Origin: Geomonas oryzisoli
GTDB lineage: Bacteria; Desulfobacterota; Desulfuromonadia; Geobacterales; Geobacteraceae
DNA length: 64,000 bases
Assembly: GCF_018986915.1 (NCBI RefSeq)
Contig: NZ_CP076723.1
Coordinates: 124,001-188,000, forward strand
Direction of reading: 5' to 3'
How positions within the stretch are numbered: the stretch's first letter is position 1; every line of letters begins with the position of its first letter. Positions 1-9,757 of this stretch are shown here, piece by piece. Made by a program: the position numbers and the translations under genes. The notes beneath the pieces were generated by a model. The model was not told the origin of the DNA, made no database searches, and saw only the letters and a program-made list of their open reading frames with translations.

Positions 1-105
1 CTCCTCGCGGTTCTTGGTCTTTGCTTTGAGCTCCTTGCACAGGGCAAACATGGCATCAAGTTCAGCCTTGGTGAACTGGCTCAGCGCCAGGAAGTCTTTT
101 TTCAT
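1..105 (-). CDS. argF: Ornithine carbamoyltransferase, N-terminal fragment (cut by window edge)
   Basis: Only the first 35 codons are inside the window; the start codon is at 103-105. The peptide begins MKKDFLALSQFTKAELD, which matches the N-terminus of anabolic ornithine carbamoyltransferases. The enzyme makes citrulline from ornithine and carbamoyl phosphate in cytosolic arginine synthesis. The call rests on this short match plus position: it follows argB and argD on the same strand, giving the order argB-argD-argF. The catalytic motifs lie beyond the window edge and cannot be checked. Confidence 0.8.
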   Translation of the reverse strand, partial: MKKDFLALSQFTKAELDAMFALCKELKAKTKNREE

Positions 106-171
106 ATTCGCTGGTTCTCGCTTCCTAAGTTGATAGCCGACAATGCGGCTTTGCTACGCTTTATGTCCACA

Positions 172-300
172 CTCCCTCTCCCCCTGGGCGAGGGGAGCAA
201 AACTCTCGCCCCCGGAGGGGGAGGGCTGGGGAGGGGGTAGTTGTTGGTGCGAAACCTTCCCCCCTCCCGGCCTCCCCCCTCCGGGGGGAGGTGGGTGGAC
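172..300. repeat. GC-rich intergenic inverted repeats between argF and argD
   Basis: This spacer is built of C-runs and G-runs that can pair, for example CCCCCTGGGCGAGGGG and the later CCTCCCCCCTCCGGGGGGAGG. The same style of low-complexity repeat appears at 49,080-49,195. No coding sequence is credible here. It could act as an RNA hairpin between the two genes; that is inference. Confidence 0.45.
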
Positions 301-318
301 AGCGAGGGAGGTCGGCGC

Positions 319-1512
319 TTACAGTTCGGCCAAGATCTCCGTCAGCGTGGCGATCATCTCGTCCACTTCCTTCTTCCCGACGATGAGCGGCGGGACGAAG
401 CGGAGCACCTTCTCCTGGGCGCAGTTTAAGAGCAGCCCGCGGGAGAGGGCGGTCTTGACGATGTCGCCGCCGGGGATGGCCAGCTCCACGCCGATCATGA
501 GGCCGATGCCGCGCACCTCGGTGATCAGGGTGGGGAACTTCTTGCCCAGCGCCTCCAGTTCGCCCATCAGGTACTCGCCGATTTCCTCGGTGTGGTTCAG
601 GATCCCTTCTTCCTGGATGGCGCGTACCGTGGCCACCGCGGCCGCGGTCACCAGAGGGTTGCCGCCGAAGGTGGAACCGTGGGTGCCCGGGGTGAAGGAT
701 TCCGCCAGTTTGTCGGTGGCGAGCATGGTGCCGATCGGGGCTCCGCCGGCCAGCGCCTTGGCGAGGGTCATGATGTCCGGGGTGATGCCGAAGTGCTCGT
801 GGGCGAACATCTTGCCGGTGCGCCCCATCCCTACCTGGACCTCGTCGAAGATGAGGATCAGGTTGTTCTCGTCGCAGATCTTGCGCACTTCCTGGAAGTA
901 GGAAGCATCGGGGACGACCACGCCCCCCTCGCCCTGGATCGGCTCCAGCATGACGGCGCAGGTGCCCGGCCCGATGGCATCCCTGAGGGCCTGGGCGTCG
1001 TTGAAGGGGATGTGGCGGAAGCCGTGCAGGAGCGGATCGAAGAACTTCTGCACCTTCTCCTGGCCGGTGGCCGAAACGGTCGCCATGGTGCGGCCGTGGA
1101 ACGAGGAGATGGCGGTGATGATCTCGTAGCGGTCAAGGCCGTATTTCTCGCGGCTGTACTTCCTCGCCAGCTTGATGGCCGCCTCGTTTGCCTCGGCGCC
1201 AGAGTTGCAGAAGAAGGCCTTGTTGGCGAAGGAGAGGTTGCACAAAAGCTCGGCCAGTTCGATCTGGGTCGGGATGTGGTAGTAGTTCGAGCAGTGGATC
1301 AGTTCCGCCGCCTGTTTGGCGAGTGCCGCCGTGACCTTCGGGTGGCAGTGACCCAGGTTGTTGACGGCGACCCCGGCCAGGAAGTCGAGGTAGCGTTTGC
1401 CGTCCGCGTCCCAGAGGTAGCACCCCTCGCCCTTCACCGGCACCAGCGGGTACCTGCCGTACGTCTTCATGATGTATTTGTCAGCCTTTTCTATCCAGGC
1501 AGATGAATTCAT
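319..1512 (-). CDS. argD: Acetylornithine aminotransferase
   Basis: A full-length class III PLP-dependent aminotransferase of 397 residues, the usual ArgD length. It converts N-acetylglutamate semialdehyde and glutamate to N-acetylornithine and 2-oxoglutarate in arginine synthesis. Visible features are the cofactor-binding NSGAEANE segment near residue 103, FDEVQVGMGRTG near 222-233, and the Schiff-base lysine in LAKALAGG (K252). ArgD-family enzymes are hard to separate from succinylornithine or GABA aminotransferases by sequence, but placement between argB and argF settles the role. The spacer to argB holds a MITE-like repeat, so co-transcription would have to cross it. Confidence 0.95.
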   Translation of the reverse strand: MNSSAWIEKADKYIMKTYGRYPLVPVKGEGCYLWDADGKRYLDFLAGVAVNNLGHCHPKVTAALAKQAAELIHCSNYYHIPTQIELAELLCNLSFANKAFFCNSGAEANEAAIKLARKYSREKYGLDRYEIITAISSFHGRTMATVSATGQEKVQKFFDPLLHGFRHIPFNDAQALRDAIGPGTCAVMLEPIQGEGGVVVPDASYFQEVRKICDENNLILIFDEVQVGMGRTGKMFAHEHFGITPDIMTLAKALAGGAPIGTMLATDKLAESFTPGTHGSTFGGNPLVTAAAVATVRAIQEEGILNHTEEIGEYLMGELEALGKKFPTLITEVRGIGLMIGVELAIPGGDIVKTALSRGLLLNCAQEKVLRFVPPLIVGKKEVDEMIATLTEILAEL

Positions 1513-1546
1513 AAAACCTCCAAAACCGGTTCAACGAAAACCGGTT

Positions 1547-1687
1547 CAACGTTCAATGTTCAACGTTCGAGGGAGGACCTCCTTCACAGCAATTTCACCG
1601 TGACGGCGCCGTACCGGTCGGTTGGCTATGGGCAAGACCCATGTCGAACCTTGAACGTTGAACGTTGAACGGCCGTTAAGGCCGTTA
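1547..1687. repeat. MITE-like repeat with terminal inverted repeats, argB-argD spacer
   Basis: The right end reads GAACGTTGAACGTTGAAC followed by GGCCGTTA, and the left end is its inverse, GTTCAACGTTCAATGTTC. The right end runs directly into the argB stop codon. The same two ends occur at 9,533-9,757, again ending exactly at a stop codon, with an unrelated middle. No ORF inside looks real. The terminal repeats and dispersed copies suggest a small non-autonomous element or a REP-type element. Confidence 0.6.
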
Positions 1688-2563
1688 GGCCTGTATCTCC
1701 GTCCCAATCCCCACGTTGGTGAAGATCTCCAGAAGGATGGCGTGCTCGATGCGGCCGTCGACGATGTGGGCCTTCTTGACACCGGCAGCGAGCGCGTCGG
1801 TGCAGCAGGTCACTTTCGGGATCATGCCGCCGGTGACGGTGCCGTTGTCGATCAAGGCGGGGACATCGGCGAGCGGGATGCTGGAAAGAAGCTCCCCTTG
1901 CTTGTCCTTCACGCCGGAGACGTCGGTCAAAAGGATCAGCTTCTCCGCGCCCAGCGCCGCGGCAACCTTGCCGGCCACCACGTCCGCGTTGATGTTGTAG
2001 CTCTGCCCGTCACGTCCCACGCCTACCGGCGCGATCACCGGGATGAAACCACCCTTCTCCAATGCCTGCAAAATGGCGGGGTTCACTTCGACGACATCGC
2101 CCACGAAGCCGATGTCGACCATCTCGACCCCGCCGTCCTCTCGTCGGACTTCCTGGAGCAGTTTCTCGCAGAGCAGGAGACTCCCGTCCTTGCCGGAAAG
2201 GCCGGCGGCACGGCCGCCGTGCTGGTTGATGTAGCCGACCACCTCGCGGTTCACCTGGCCGGTAAGCACCATTTCGACGACACCCATGGTTTCCGCATCG
2301 GTGACGCGCATCCCTTTCACGAACTCGGACACTATACCGTAGCGCTTCAGTGTCTCGTTGATCTGCGGGCCGCCGCCGTGCACTACCACGGTGTTGATGC
2401 CGATGTATTTGAGCAGGATGATATCAAGGGCAAAAGACTTTCTCAGCTTTTCTTCTGCCATGGCGTGGCCGCCGTACTTGATGACGATGGTCTTCCCCGA
2501 GAAGCGTCTGATATAGGGAAGGGCCTCCATGAGAGTGCTGGCTTTTTCTATGAGATGCTGCAT
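1685..2563 (-). CDS. argB: Acetylglutamate kinase
   Basis: The 292-residue protein is an amino-acid kinase family member of normal ArgB length. It phosphorylates N-acetylglutamate, the second step of arginine synthesis. The nucleotide/phosphate loop is visible as VIKYGGHAM (lysine near residue 29), followed by VVHGGGPQI near 80-88 and the glycine-rich [10 protein letters not shown] near the C-terminus. The N-terminal helix and this last segment are typical of hexameric, arginine-inhibited ArgB forms, so feedback inhibition is likely but inferred. The TAA stop touches the dispersed repeat that fills the spacer to argD. Confidence 0.96.
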   Translation of the reverse strand: MQHLIEKASTLMEALPYIRRFSGKTIVIKYGGHAMAEEKLRKSFALDIILLKYIGINTVVVHGGGPQINETLKRYGIVSEFVKGMRVTDAETMGVVEMVLTGQVNREVVGYINQHGGRAAGLSGKDGSLLLCEKLLQEVRREDGGVEMVDIGFVGDVVEVNPAILQALEKGGFIPVIAPVGVGRDGQSYNINADVVAGKVAAALGAEKLILLTDVSGVKDKQGELLSSIPLADVPALIDNGTVTGGMIPKVTCCTDALAAGVKKAHIVDGRIEHAILLEIFTNVGIGTEIQA

Positions 2564-2659
2564 AAGTGCCTCTTATAGCGTTAATTAGGGCATAGAAAGA
2601 CGTAATATAGCAGATAGGGGGAAATAATCAACTTCAAAGAGGGGCGAAGCCCAGAGTTA

Positions 2660-3805
2660 TCAGGGGCTTTGGCTGGCTTTGTTGGGGAGTGTGATGACGA
2701 CGCGGGTGCCGACGTTTTCCTCGCTGTCGATGCTCACGGTACCGCCGTGCATCCGGATGAACTCGCGCACGTAGAACAGGCCGAGCCCGAAGCCACGCAC
2801 CTGGCCGGTATGTTCGGCGTCGACCTGGTAGAACTTCTCGAACAGCTTGGGGAGCTGCTCCGTCGGGATGCCGATGCCGTCGTCCTGGACCGTGATCTCG
2901 CACTGGTCCTCAAGGTTTCTCAACGTGACGCAGACCACGCCGGTTTCCTTGGAGAACTTGATGGCGTTGTCGATCACCTGGCGCACGGCGAAGCAGACCT
3001 TGTCGCGGTCCAGCATCAGCTCCGGAACGGTGTCCTGGGTGATGTGGGCGGTGACTCCGGGGCGGTCGGCGACTTCCTGGGCCTCCTGCAGGAGCTTGGG
3101 GAGCAGCAGGTTGAGGGTGCAGGGTTCCAGGTGCAGCCCGGCGCCGCTGTCCATGACCGAGGAGAAGGTGAGCAGGTCGGTGACCAGGTTGCCCAGGTAG
3201 CACGCCTCGTTGTAGATCAGCTTGATGTGTTCCTTGGCACCCTCGTCGGACGGGTCGATGATTCCGGAGGCGAGGTTCTGCAGGAACAGGGAAATCGAGG
3301 TGATGGGGGTGCGGAACTTGTGGGAGATGAGCGACAGGAACACCGTCTTGAAGCGGTCCAGGTTCCTCAGGTTGGCGATCTCTTCCTTGAGCGCCTTTTT
3401 CACCAGCGCCTTGCTGATGGCGCTCTTCAGCTGCAGGAGGTTGAGCGGCTTGGTGATGAAGTCGTCCGCGTCGGCCTTCAGGGCCTTGAGGATCAGGTCC
3501 TTGTCGGCGAAGCCGGTCATGATGATGACCACCATGGTCGGTTCGCGCTCTTTCAGTTTCTTCAGGAGCTCGATGCCGTCCATCCGGGGCATCATGACGT
3601 CGGTGAGGATGACGTCGATGCCGCCGCGCAGGAAGATCTCGTACGCCTCCTGCCCGTCCTCCGCCTCCACGATGTGGTAGTCGTTGAGAACCCGCCTGCA
3701 CAGGTCGCGGATCACCCCTTCATCGTCGACGATGAGGATGGTTTTCTTTTCCCTGTCCTGTAGGAGTTCCTGGCTGTGCTGGGCGGTCAATTCGAGCATA
3801 GGCAT
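2660..3805 (-). CDS. Response regulator-histidine kinase hybrid, soluble
   Basis: A 381-residue cytosolic signalling protein with no membrane segment. An N-terminal receiver domain (about residues 21-135) contains the DDE acidic pair and the phospho-acceptor aspartate in LTDVMMPRMDG (D69). It is followed by a HisKA dimerization domain with the H-box SLISHKFRTP (H162) and a C-terminal HATPase domain with N-box DNAIKFSKE, DDGIGIP and GFGLGLFYVREF. The receiver-first order suggests it is controlled by an upstream kinase or phosphorelay. Its partners are not adjacent. It lies between argB and alaS on the same strand, which gives no functional clue. Confidence 0.88.
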   Translation of the reverse strand: MPMLELTAQHSQELLQDREKKTILIVDDEGVIRDLCRRVLNDYHIVEAEDGQEAYEIFLRGGIDVILTDVMMPRMDGIELLKKLKEREPTMVVIIMTGFADKDLILKALKADADDFITKPLNLLQLKSAISKALVKKALKEEIANLRNLDRFKTVFLSLISHKFRTPITSISLFLQNLASGIIDPSDEGAKEHIKLIYNEACYLGNLVTDLLTFSSVMDSGAGLHLEPCTLNLLLPKLLQEAQEVADRPGVTAHITQDTVPELMLDRDKVCFAVRQVIDNAIKFSKETGVVCVTLRNLEDQCEITVQDDGIGIPTEQLPKLFEKFYQVDAEHTGQVRGFGLGLFYVREFIRMHGGTVSIDSEENVGTRVVITLPNKASQSP

Positions 3806-3869
3806 GTCCCGGTCGTGCTGAAATATCTGCCTGTTGCAAGTACGAGTTAACTTCTTCCCCTAGAGGGGG

Positions 3870-3896
3870 GGGACAGGCACCTATCGGAGCCAGTCC
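3870..3896. repeat. Dispersed palindromic repeat, copy 1
   Basis: The sequence GGGACAGGCACC, a short loop, then GGAGCCAGTCCC forms an imperfect stem. Related copies lie at 6,759-6,786 and, inverted, at 61,204-61,232. All three are in short intergenic gaps. It looks like a REP-type element. Confidence 0.65.
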
Positions 3897-3908
3897 CCTT
3901 CCATCTCT

Positions 3909-6536
3909 CTACCCTACGATGCGGTACACCGCCTCGAGTGCCTCGGCGAGGTTCTCTGGCTTGGTGCCGCCCGCTTGGGCCAGCTCCGGCTTGCCGCCGC
4001 CGTTGCCGCCGACGATGGGGGCGATGGCCTTGATGATGTCGCCTGCCTTCCAGCGCGAGGTGAGGTCGGAGGTGACCGCGACCAGCAGGTTCGCCTTGAC
4101 GGCGTCTCCGGCGCCCAGGACGATGATGCCCGAGCCGATGCGGTCCTTCAAGGTGTCGGAGAGTTCGCGCAGCCCCTTGGCGTCGCCGTCGACTTTGACT
4201 GCGAGGATCTTGACGCCGTTTTGTTCGCGCACCTGCTGGATGAGGTCGGCGGACTTGGAGGCATTAACCTTCGCCTGCAGCGCATCGAGCTCCTTCTGCA
4301 GCTCGCGCTGGCCGGCCAGAAGTTTCTCCACGCGATCCAGGGTGCTGACACCTTCGGCCTTCAGGAGCGTCGCGATGCTGCGCTGCTCGTCTTCCATCTG
4401 GTGCACCACGGCCAGGGCGCCGTGCCCGGTCTGGGCCTCGATGCGCCTGACCCCCGCGGCGATGCCCGCCTCGGAGATGATCTTGAAGAAGCCGATCTCG
4501 CCGGCGCCGTGTACGTGGGTGCCGCCGCAGAGTTCGGAAGAGACATCGCCCACGCGCACCACGCGTACGACGTCGCCGTACTTCTCGCCGAAGAGGGCGG
4601 TGGCGCCTGCGGCCAGGGCCTCGGCAGCCGGCATCTCGCGGGCGTCGACGGAGTCGTTCTGCATGATGTGGCCGTTGACCAGGACCTCGACCCTGCGGAT
4701 CTCCTCTGCGGTCATCGGGCTGAAGTGGGTGAAGTCGAAGCGCAGGCGGTCCGGGGTGACCAGGGAGCCGGCCTGCTTGACGTGGTCACCCAGCACCTCG
4801 CGCAGCGCCGCCTGCAACAGGTGGGTCGCGGTATGGTTCCTGGCGGTCGCGGAGCGGTTCGCCGAGGCGACCTTCAGGTCGACGGCCTCGCCGTTACGGA
4901 TGTTGCCGGAAACCACCTTGCCGCGGTGCACGATGAGGTCGGTGAACGGGCGGCTGGTGCTTTCCACTTCCACGTGTGCCGCGCCGGTGGAGATGGTGCC
5001 GGTGTCGCCAGCCTGGCCGCCGGACTCGCCGTAGAAGGGGGTCTTGGCTGTGACGATTTCGACCTCGTCCCCGGCGTTGGCCTCTTCGACCAGCACGCCT
5101 CCCTTCACAATGGCGCTCACGGTCGAGTAGGCGGTCTGCTCGGCGTAGCCCACGAACTCACTGGTGATGCCGGAGCCGTGCAGTTCCTTGTAGATGGCGG
5201 CGAGCCCCTGCTCGCCGGAGCCTTTCCAGTTCTCCCTCGCCTTGACGCGCTGCTTCTCCATGCACAGTGCAAAGCCGTCCTCGTCCAGGGTGAGCCCTTC
5301 CGCTTCGACGATGTCGGCGGTGAGGTCGACCGGGAAGCCGTAGGTGTCGTAGAGCTTGAAGATCACTTCGCCGGAGAGCACGGTTTCACCCTTGCCCTTG
5401 AGCGCAGCGGTCTCCTCATTGAGGATGGCCAGGCCGCGGTCCAGGGTTTCGATGAAGCGCTCCTCCTCCGCCTTGATCACCTTCTTCACGTAGTGCTCGC
5501 GCTCGAGCAGTTCCGGGTAGGCGTCGCCCATCATCATGTTGACGGCGTCGACAACCTTGTAGAGCATCGGCTCGGACACGCCCAGCATCTTCGCGTGGCG
5601 GGCGGCGCGGCGCATGATGCGGCGCAGCACGTAGCCGCGACCCTCGTTGGAGGGGAGCACGCCGTCGCAGATCAGGAAGGTGGTGGCGCGGGAGTGGTCT
5701 GCGATGACGCGCATGGAGACGTCGTCCTTCTCGTCGGCGCGGTACTTCTTGCCGCAGATCGTCTCGATGTGGCGGATGATCCCCTGGATGAGGTCGGTGT
5801 CGTAGTTGGAGGTGACGCCCTGCATGACGGCGGAGATGCGCTCCAGGCCCATGCCGGTGTCGACGGAGGGTTTCGGAAGCGGCGTCAGGGTGCCGTCCTT
5901 GTCGCGGTTGAACTGCATGAAGACGTTGTTCCAGATCTCCATGTAGCGGTCGCAGTCGCAGCCGACGGCGCAGTCCGGGGAGCCGCAGCCGGTGCCGGGG
6001 CCGTTGTCCCAGAAGATCTCGGAGCAGGGGCCGCAGGGGCCGGTGTCGCCCATGGCCCAGAAGTTGTCCTTCTCGCCGAAGCGGTAGATGCGCTCGCGGG
6101 GCACCCCTTCCTGGGTGTGCCAGATGTCGGCCGCTTCGTCGTCGTCGTTGTAGACCGTCACGTAGAGGCGGTCCTTGGAGAGGCCGAGGTCGACGGTGAG
6201 GAATTCCCAGGCGAAAGCGATGGCTTCCTTCTTGAAGTAGTCCCCGAAGGAGAAGTTGCCGAGCATTTCGAAGAAGGTGTGGTGGCGCGCGGTGCGGCCC
6301 ACGTTCTCGAGGTCGTTGTGCTTACCGCCGGCGCGAACGCATTTCTGCGAGGAGACGGCCCTGTTGTAGTCGCGTTTCTCAAGGCCCAGGAACACGTCCT
6401 TGAACTGGTTCATGCCCGCGTTGGTGAACAGCAGGGTCGGGTCGTTTTTCGGGATGAGGTTCGAGCTCTCCACCAGGGTGTGACCCTTTTTTTGAAAGAA
6501 GTTGAAGAACTGCGCCCTGATCTCTTTGCCTGTCAT
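3909..6536 (-). CDS. alaS: Alanyl-tRNA synthetase
   Basis: A full-length class II synthetase of 875 residues that charges tRNA-Ala. The start is supported by a TGAGG ribosome site just upstream. The catalytic domain shows the [10 protein letters not shown] and [18 protein letters not shown] segments. The editing domain carries its zinc/active-site histidines in NHTATHLL and the cysteine-histidine pair in [10 protein letters not shown]. The C-terminal region contains the glycine-rich [15 protein letters not shown] motif of the C-Ala domain. All expected domains are present in order, and nothing suggests truncation. Confidence 0.98.
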   Translation of the reverse strand: MTGKEIRAQFFNFFQKKGHTLVESSNLIPKNDPTLLFTNAGMNQFKDVFLGLEKRDYNRAVSSQKCVRAGGKHNDLENVGRTARHHTFFEMLGNFSFGDYFKKEAIAFAWEFLTVDLGLSKDRLYVTVYNDDDEAADIWHTQEGVPRERIYRFGEKDNFWAMGDTGPCGPCSEIFWDNGPGTGCGSPDCAVGCDCDRYMEIWNNVFMQFNRDKDGTLTPLPKPSVDTGMGLERISAVMQGVTSNYDTDLIQGIIRHIETICGKKYRADEKDDVSMRVIADHSRATTFLICDGVLPSNEGRGYVLRRIMRRAARHAKMLGVSEPMLYKVVDAVNMMMGDAYPELLEREHYVKKVIKAEEERFIETLDRGLAILNEETAALKGKGETVLSGEVIFKLYDTYGFPVDLTADIVEAEGLTLDEDGFALCMEKQRVKARENWKGSGEQGLAAIYKELHGSGITSEFVGYAEQTAYSTVSAIVKGGVLVEEANAGDEVEIVTAKTPFYGESGGQAGDTGTISTGAAHVEVESTSRPFTDLIVHRGKVVSGNIRNGEAVDLKVASANRSATARNHTATHLLQAALREVLGDHVKQAGSLVTPDRLRFDFTHFSPMTAEEIRRVEVLVNGHIMQNDSVDAREMPAAEALAAGATALFGEKYGDVVRVVRVGDVSSELCGGTHVHGAGEIGFFKIISEAGIAAGVRRIEAQTGHGALAVVHQMEDEQRSIATLLKAEGVSTLDRVEKLLAGQRELQKELDALQAKVNASKSADLIQQVREQNGVKILAVKVDGDAKGLRELSDTLKDRIGSGIIVLGAGDAVKANLLVAVTSDLTSRWKAGDIIKAIAPIVGGNGGGKPELAQAGGTKPENLAEALEAVYRIVG

Positions 6537-6758
6537 AAAAAAACCTCAGTAAATGGAATATCTGAACCTTGAATCGGTTGTGCGCGGTTTGTGCACCAGA
6601 TGTCGTCTTCGCCCTTTGCCACGGTTCATCCGGATTGGAAGGGACGTTTTGCTGTGCTGGCTACCGTGGCGCTGAACGAGCCCTCACGTTCCCCCCTTGT
6701 GAAAGGGGGAAGCTGGGCTTGAGGCTGGTGGCTAGGCTGAACGCAGCGTTCCGCTAGA

Positions 6759-6786
6759 GGGACAGGCACCTGGCGGAGCCAGTCCC
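6759..6786. repeat. Dispersed palindromic repeat, copy 2
   Basis: GGGACAGGCACC-TGGC-GGAGCCAGTCCC, the same imperfect palindrome as at 3,870. It sits between alaS and recX. The rest of this 270-bp gap holds another short C-run/G-run hairpin near 6,690-6,715 and no gene. Confidence 0.65.
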
Positions 6787-6805
6787 TTCTGCTATTCGCC
6801 CGCCT

Positions 6806-7267
6806 TTAATCCTCGTGCGCCTTCAACTCCCGGAAGATGGCGGAGAGTGAAAAACCCTTCCTCTGCAGGTACCCGACGATGCGTCGCTTCTCCTTGTCGG
6901 TTGCGCTGGCCGCATCGAAACCCGGATAGCGCCGCTCCACCAGCTGCGCCAGCAACTCGGCCTCGCTGTACTCCTGGGCCAGTTCGTCCAGCACCTGGTT
7001 CACGATGGAGCCCGCGATACCTCGGCGGGTAAGCTCCAGCTTCAGCCTCGGCCCGACCCCCTTGCCGTTTCTCAGCGCGGAAGAGGCGAAACTGCGTGCG
7101 AAGCGCAGGTCGTCGAGATAGCCCAGCTCTTTCATCCGGGCGACGCTCTCTTCGATCTCCCCTTCCTGGTACCCCTTGCCGGAAAGCTTCTTTCTGAGCT
7201 CCCCTTCCGAGTGGTCGCGCAGGGTGAGCACGCGCAGGCAGCAGTCGTAGGCCGTACCGCGCTGCAC
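6806..7267 (-). CDS. recX: RecX regulatory protein
   Basis: A 153-residue protein of the RecX family, which binds RecA filaments and limits their extension and activity. It has the family's repeated three-helix pattern, visible as ALRDHSEGELRKKLSGKGY, MKELGYLDDLRFARSF and the later ELTRRGI and RRYPGF segments. It starts with GTG placed directly after the pilT TAG stop with no spacing, so translation is probably coupled. Being in one unit with recA (recA-pilT-recX) ties its level to RecA expression. Confidence 0.9.
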   Translation of the reverse strand: MQRGTAYDCCLRVLTLRDHSEGELRKKLSGKGYQEGEIEESVARMKELGYLDDLRFARSFASSALRNGKGVGPRLKLELTRRGIAGSIVNQVLDELAQEYSEAELLAQLVERRYPGFDAASATDKEKRRIVGYLQRKGFSLSAIFRELKAHED

Positions 7268-8431
7268 CTAGTACTTCTCGATGACCAGCTCCTTGTCGCC
7301 GCCCTCGGTCGCGCCCTCCGGTTGTTCCTCGGCGAAGCTGTCCCAGCTGGAATCCGAGGTGGAGGAGATGCCGGAGACTTTGAGGGCGAAGTCGTCGGGG
7401 TTGCTGGACTGGCGCAGGGCCTCTTCGTAGGTGATCAGCTTCCTGCTCAGCAGCTGCATGAGCGACTGGTCGAAACTCTGCATCCCGTAGGTGGTATGTC
7501 CCTGGGCTATGGCATCCGGGATCTGCTTGGTCTTTTCCTTGTCGTCGATGCAGTCCCTGATGCGGGCCGTGCCGATCATGACCTCGACGGCGGGAACGCG
7601 TCCCTTGCCGTCGATGCGCGGCACCAGGCGCTGCGAGATGACGCCCCTGAGGATACCGGCCAACTGCATCCGCACCTGGCGCTGGTGGAAAGGGGGGAAG
7701 ACCGAGATCACCCTGTTCACCGTTTCGGCGGCGTCCAGGGTGTGCAGGGTGGAGAGCACCAGGTGCCCGGTCTCGGCGGCTGTCAGCGCGGTCTCGATGG
7801 TTTCGTAGTCGCGCATCTCGCCGACCAGGATGACGTCCGGGTCCTGGCGCAGGGCCGAGGTGAGCGCCTTGCCGAAGGTGAGCGTGTCGAAGCCGACCTC
7901 GCGCTGGCTGATCAGGCTCTTCTTGTCCTTGTGCAGGTACTCGACCGGGTCCTCGATGGTGATGATGTTACAGGTCCGGTGCTCGTTGATGTAGTCGATG
8001 AGGGAGGCAAGCGTGGTGGACTTGCCGGAACCGGTGGTCCCGGTCACCAGGATCAGGCCGCGCTGCTCCAGGGCGAGTTTCTTCAGCACCGGCGGCAGGT
8101 TCAGCGCCTCCAGGGTCGGGATGGCGATCGGGATGGCACGCAGCACCATCGCCACCGTCCCGCGCTGGGCGAAGGCGTTGACGCGGAAACGCCCGAGACC
8201 CGGCACGCCGTAGGAGAGGTCGGTCTCGTAGTTCTCCTCGAAGATCCGCTTCTGGCGCTCGTTCATGATCGAGAAGGCCATGTTCCGGACCGCGTCAGCG
8301 GAGAGCCTTTCAGCGTTGGGGATGGCGCGCAGGGAGCCGTCGATCCTGACGATGGGGGGGAGGCCCGCCTTCAGGTGGATGTCCGACCCCTTCGCCTTCA
8401 TGGCTATGGCGAGGATCTCGTTAAGTTGCAT
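7268..8431 (-). CDS. pilT: Type IV pilus retraction ATPase PilT
   Basis: A 387-residue secretion ATPase. It shows the Walker A loop GTTGSGKST, the Asp box ITIEDPVEYLHKDK, a Walker B-type DPDVILVGEMRD and the His box GHLVLSTLHTLDA. The AIRNLIRE-like retraction region is present as MQLLSRKLITYEEAL. A C-terminal acidic tail of about 35 residues follows. PilT hexamers at the inner membrane depolymerise type IV pili. The gene lies between recA and recX with gaps of 0-3 bases on both sides, so pilus retraction and recombination proteins share a transcript. Confidence 0.94.
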   Translation of the reverse strand: MQLNEILAIAMKAKGSDIHLKAGLPPIVRIDGSLRAIPNAERLSADAVRNMAFSIMNERQKRIFEENYETDLSYGVPGLGRFRVNAFAQRGTVAMVLRAIPIAIPTLEALNLPPVLKKLALEQRGLILVTGTTGSGKSTTLASLIDYINEHRTCNIITIEDPVEYLHKDKKSLISQREVGFDTLTFGKALTSALRQDPDVILVGEMRDYETIETALTAAETGHLVLSTLHTLDAAETVNRVISVFPPFHQRQVRMQLAGILRGVISQRLVPRIDGKGRVPAVEVMIGTARIRDCIDDKEKTKQIPDAIAQGHTTYGMQSFDQSLMQLLSRKLITYEEALRQSSNPDDFALKVSGISSTSDSSWDSFAEEQPEGATEGGDKELVIEKY

Positions 8432-8434
8432 GGT

Positions 8435-9451
<1,017 letters not shown>

Positions 9452-9493
9452 CGTTTTATATCTCCTTAGCCTTGTCAGGCGCTGTTTTGGGTC

Positions 9494-9507
9494 TGGTTCC
9501 GGAACCA
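9494..9507. promoter_or_regulatory. 14-bp palindrome upstream of recA (candidate operator)
   Basis: TGGTTCCGGAACCA is a perfect palindrome 43 bases before the recA start codon. LexA-type operators in Geobacter relatives carry GGTT and AACC half-sites, but normally with wider spacing. This is therefore a candidate SOS or other operator, not an assigned one. Confidence 0.4.
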
Positions 9508-9532
9508 ATCACACATAACATAAAAACCGTTC

Positions 9533-9757
9533 AAGGTTCAACGTTCAATGTTCAAAACGGGAAAACGTTCGACGTTCAAGGTTCAACGTTCAAGATTTGA
9601 CGGTCGCCAGATGAACACGCTCTGCTACGGCTCCCGTGCCACTTCGTATTGATGAGGTCAACGTCGAACGTGTTTTTAGAGATCTCTGTCGCCATGGCTC
9701 CCGTGCCACTTCGGATGATCGGGTTAACGTCGAACGTTGAACGTTGAACGGCCGTTA
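9533..9757. repeat. MITE-like repeat with terminal inverted repeats, recA-kinase spacer
   Basis: It has the same ends as the element at 1,547-1,687: GTTCAACGTTCAATGTTC on the left and GAACGTTGAACGTTGAAC plus GGCCGTTA on the right, abutting the kinase stop codon. The interior differs and includes a partial duplication of CTCCCGTGCCACTTCG followed by GTCGAACGT (9,628-9,675 and 9,694-9,740). It fills most of the 300-base gap between the two genes; no ORF inside is convincing. Confidence 0.6.

Noticed and set aside
3975-6572. Long open frame (865 codons) antisense to alaS
   Set aside because: It mirrors the alaS codons on the other strand, a common effect in GC-rich genes, and the translated protein is low-complexity with no family pattern.
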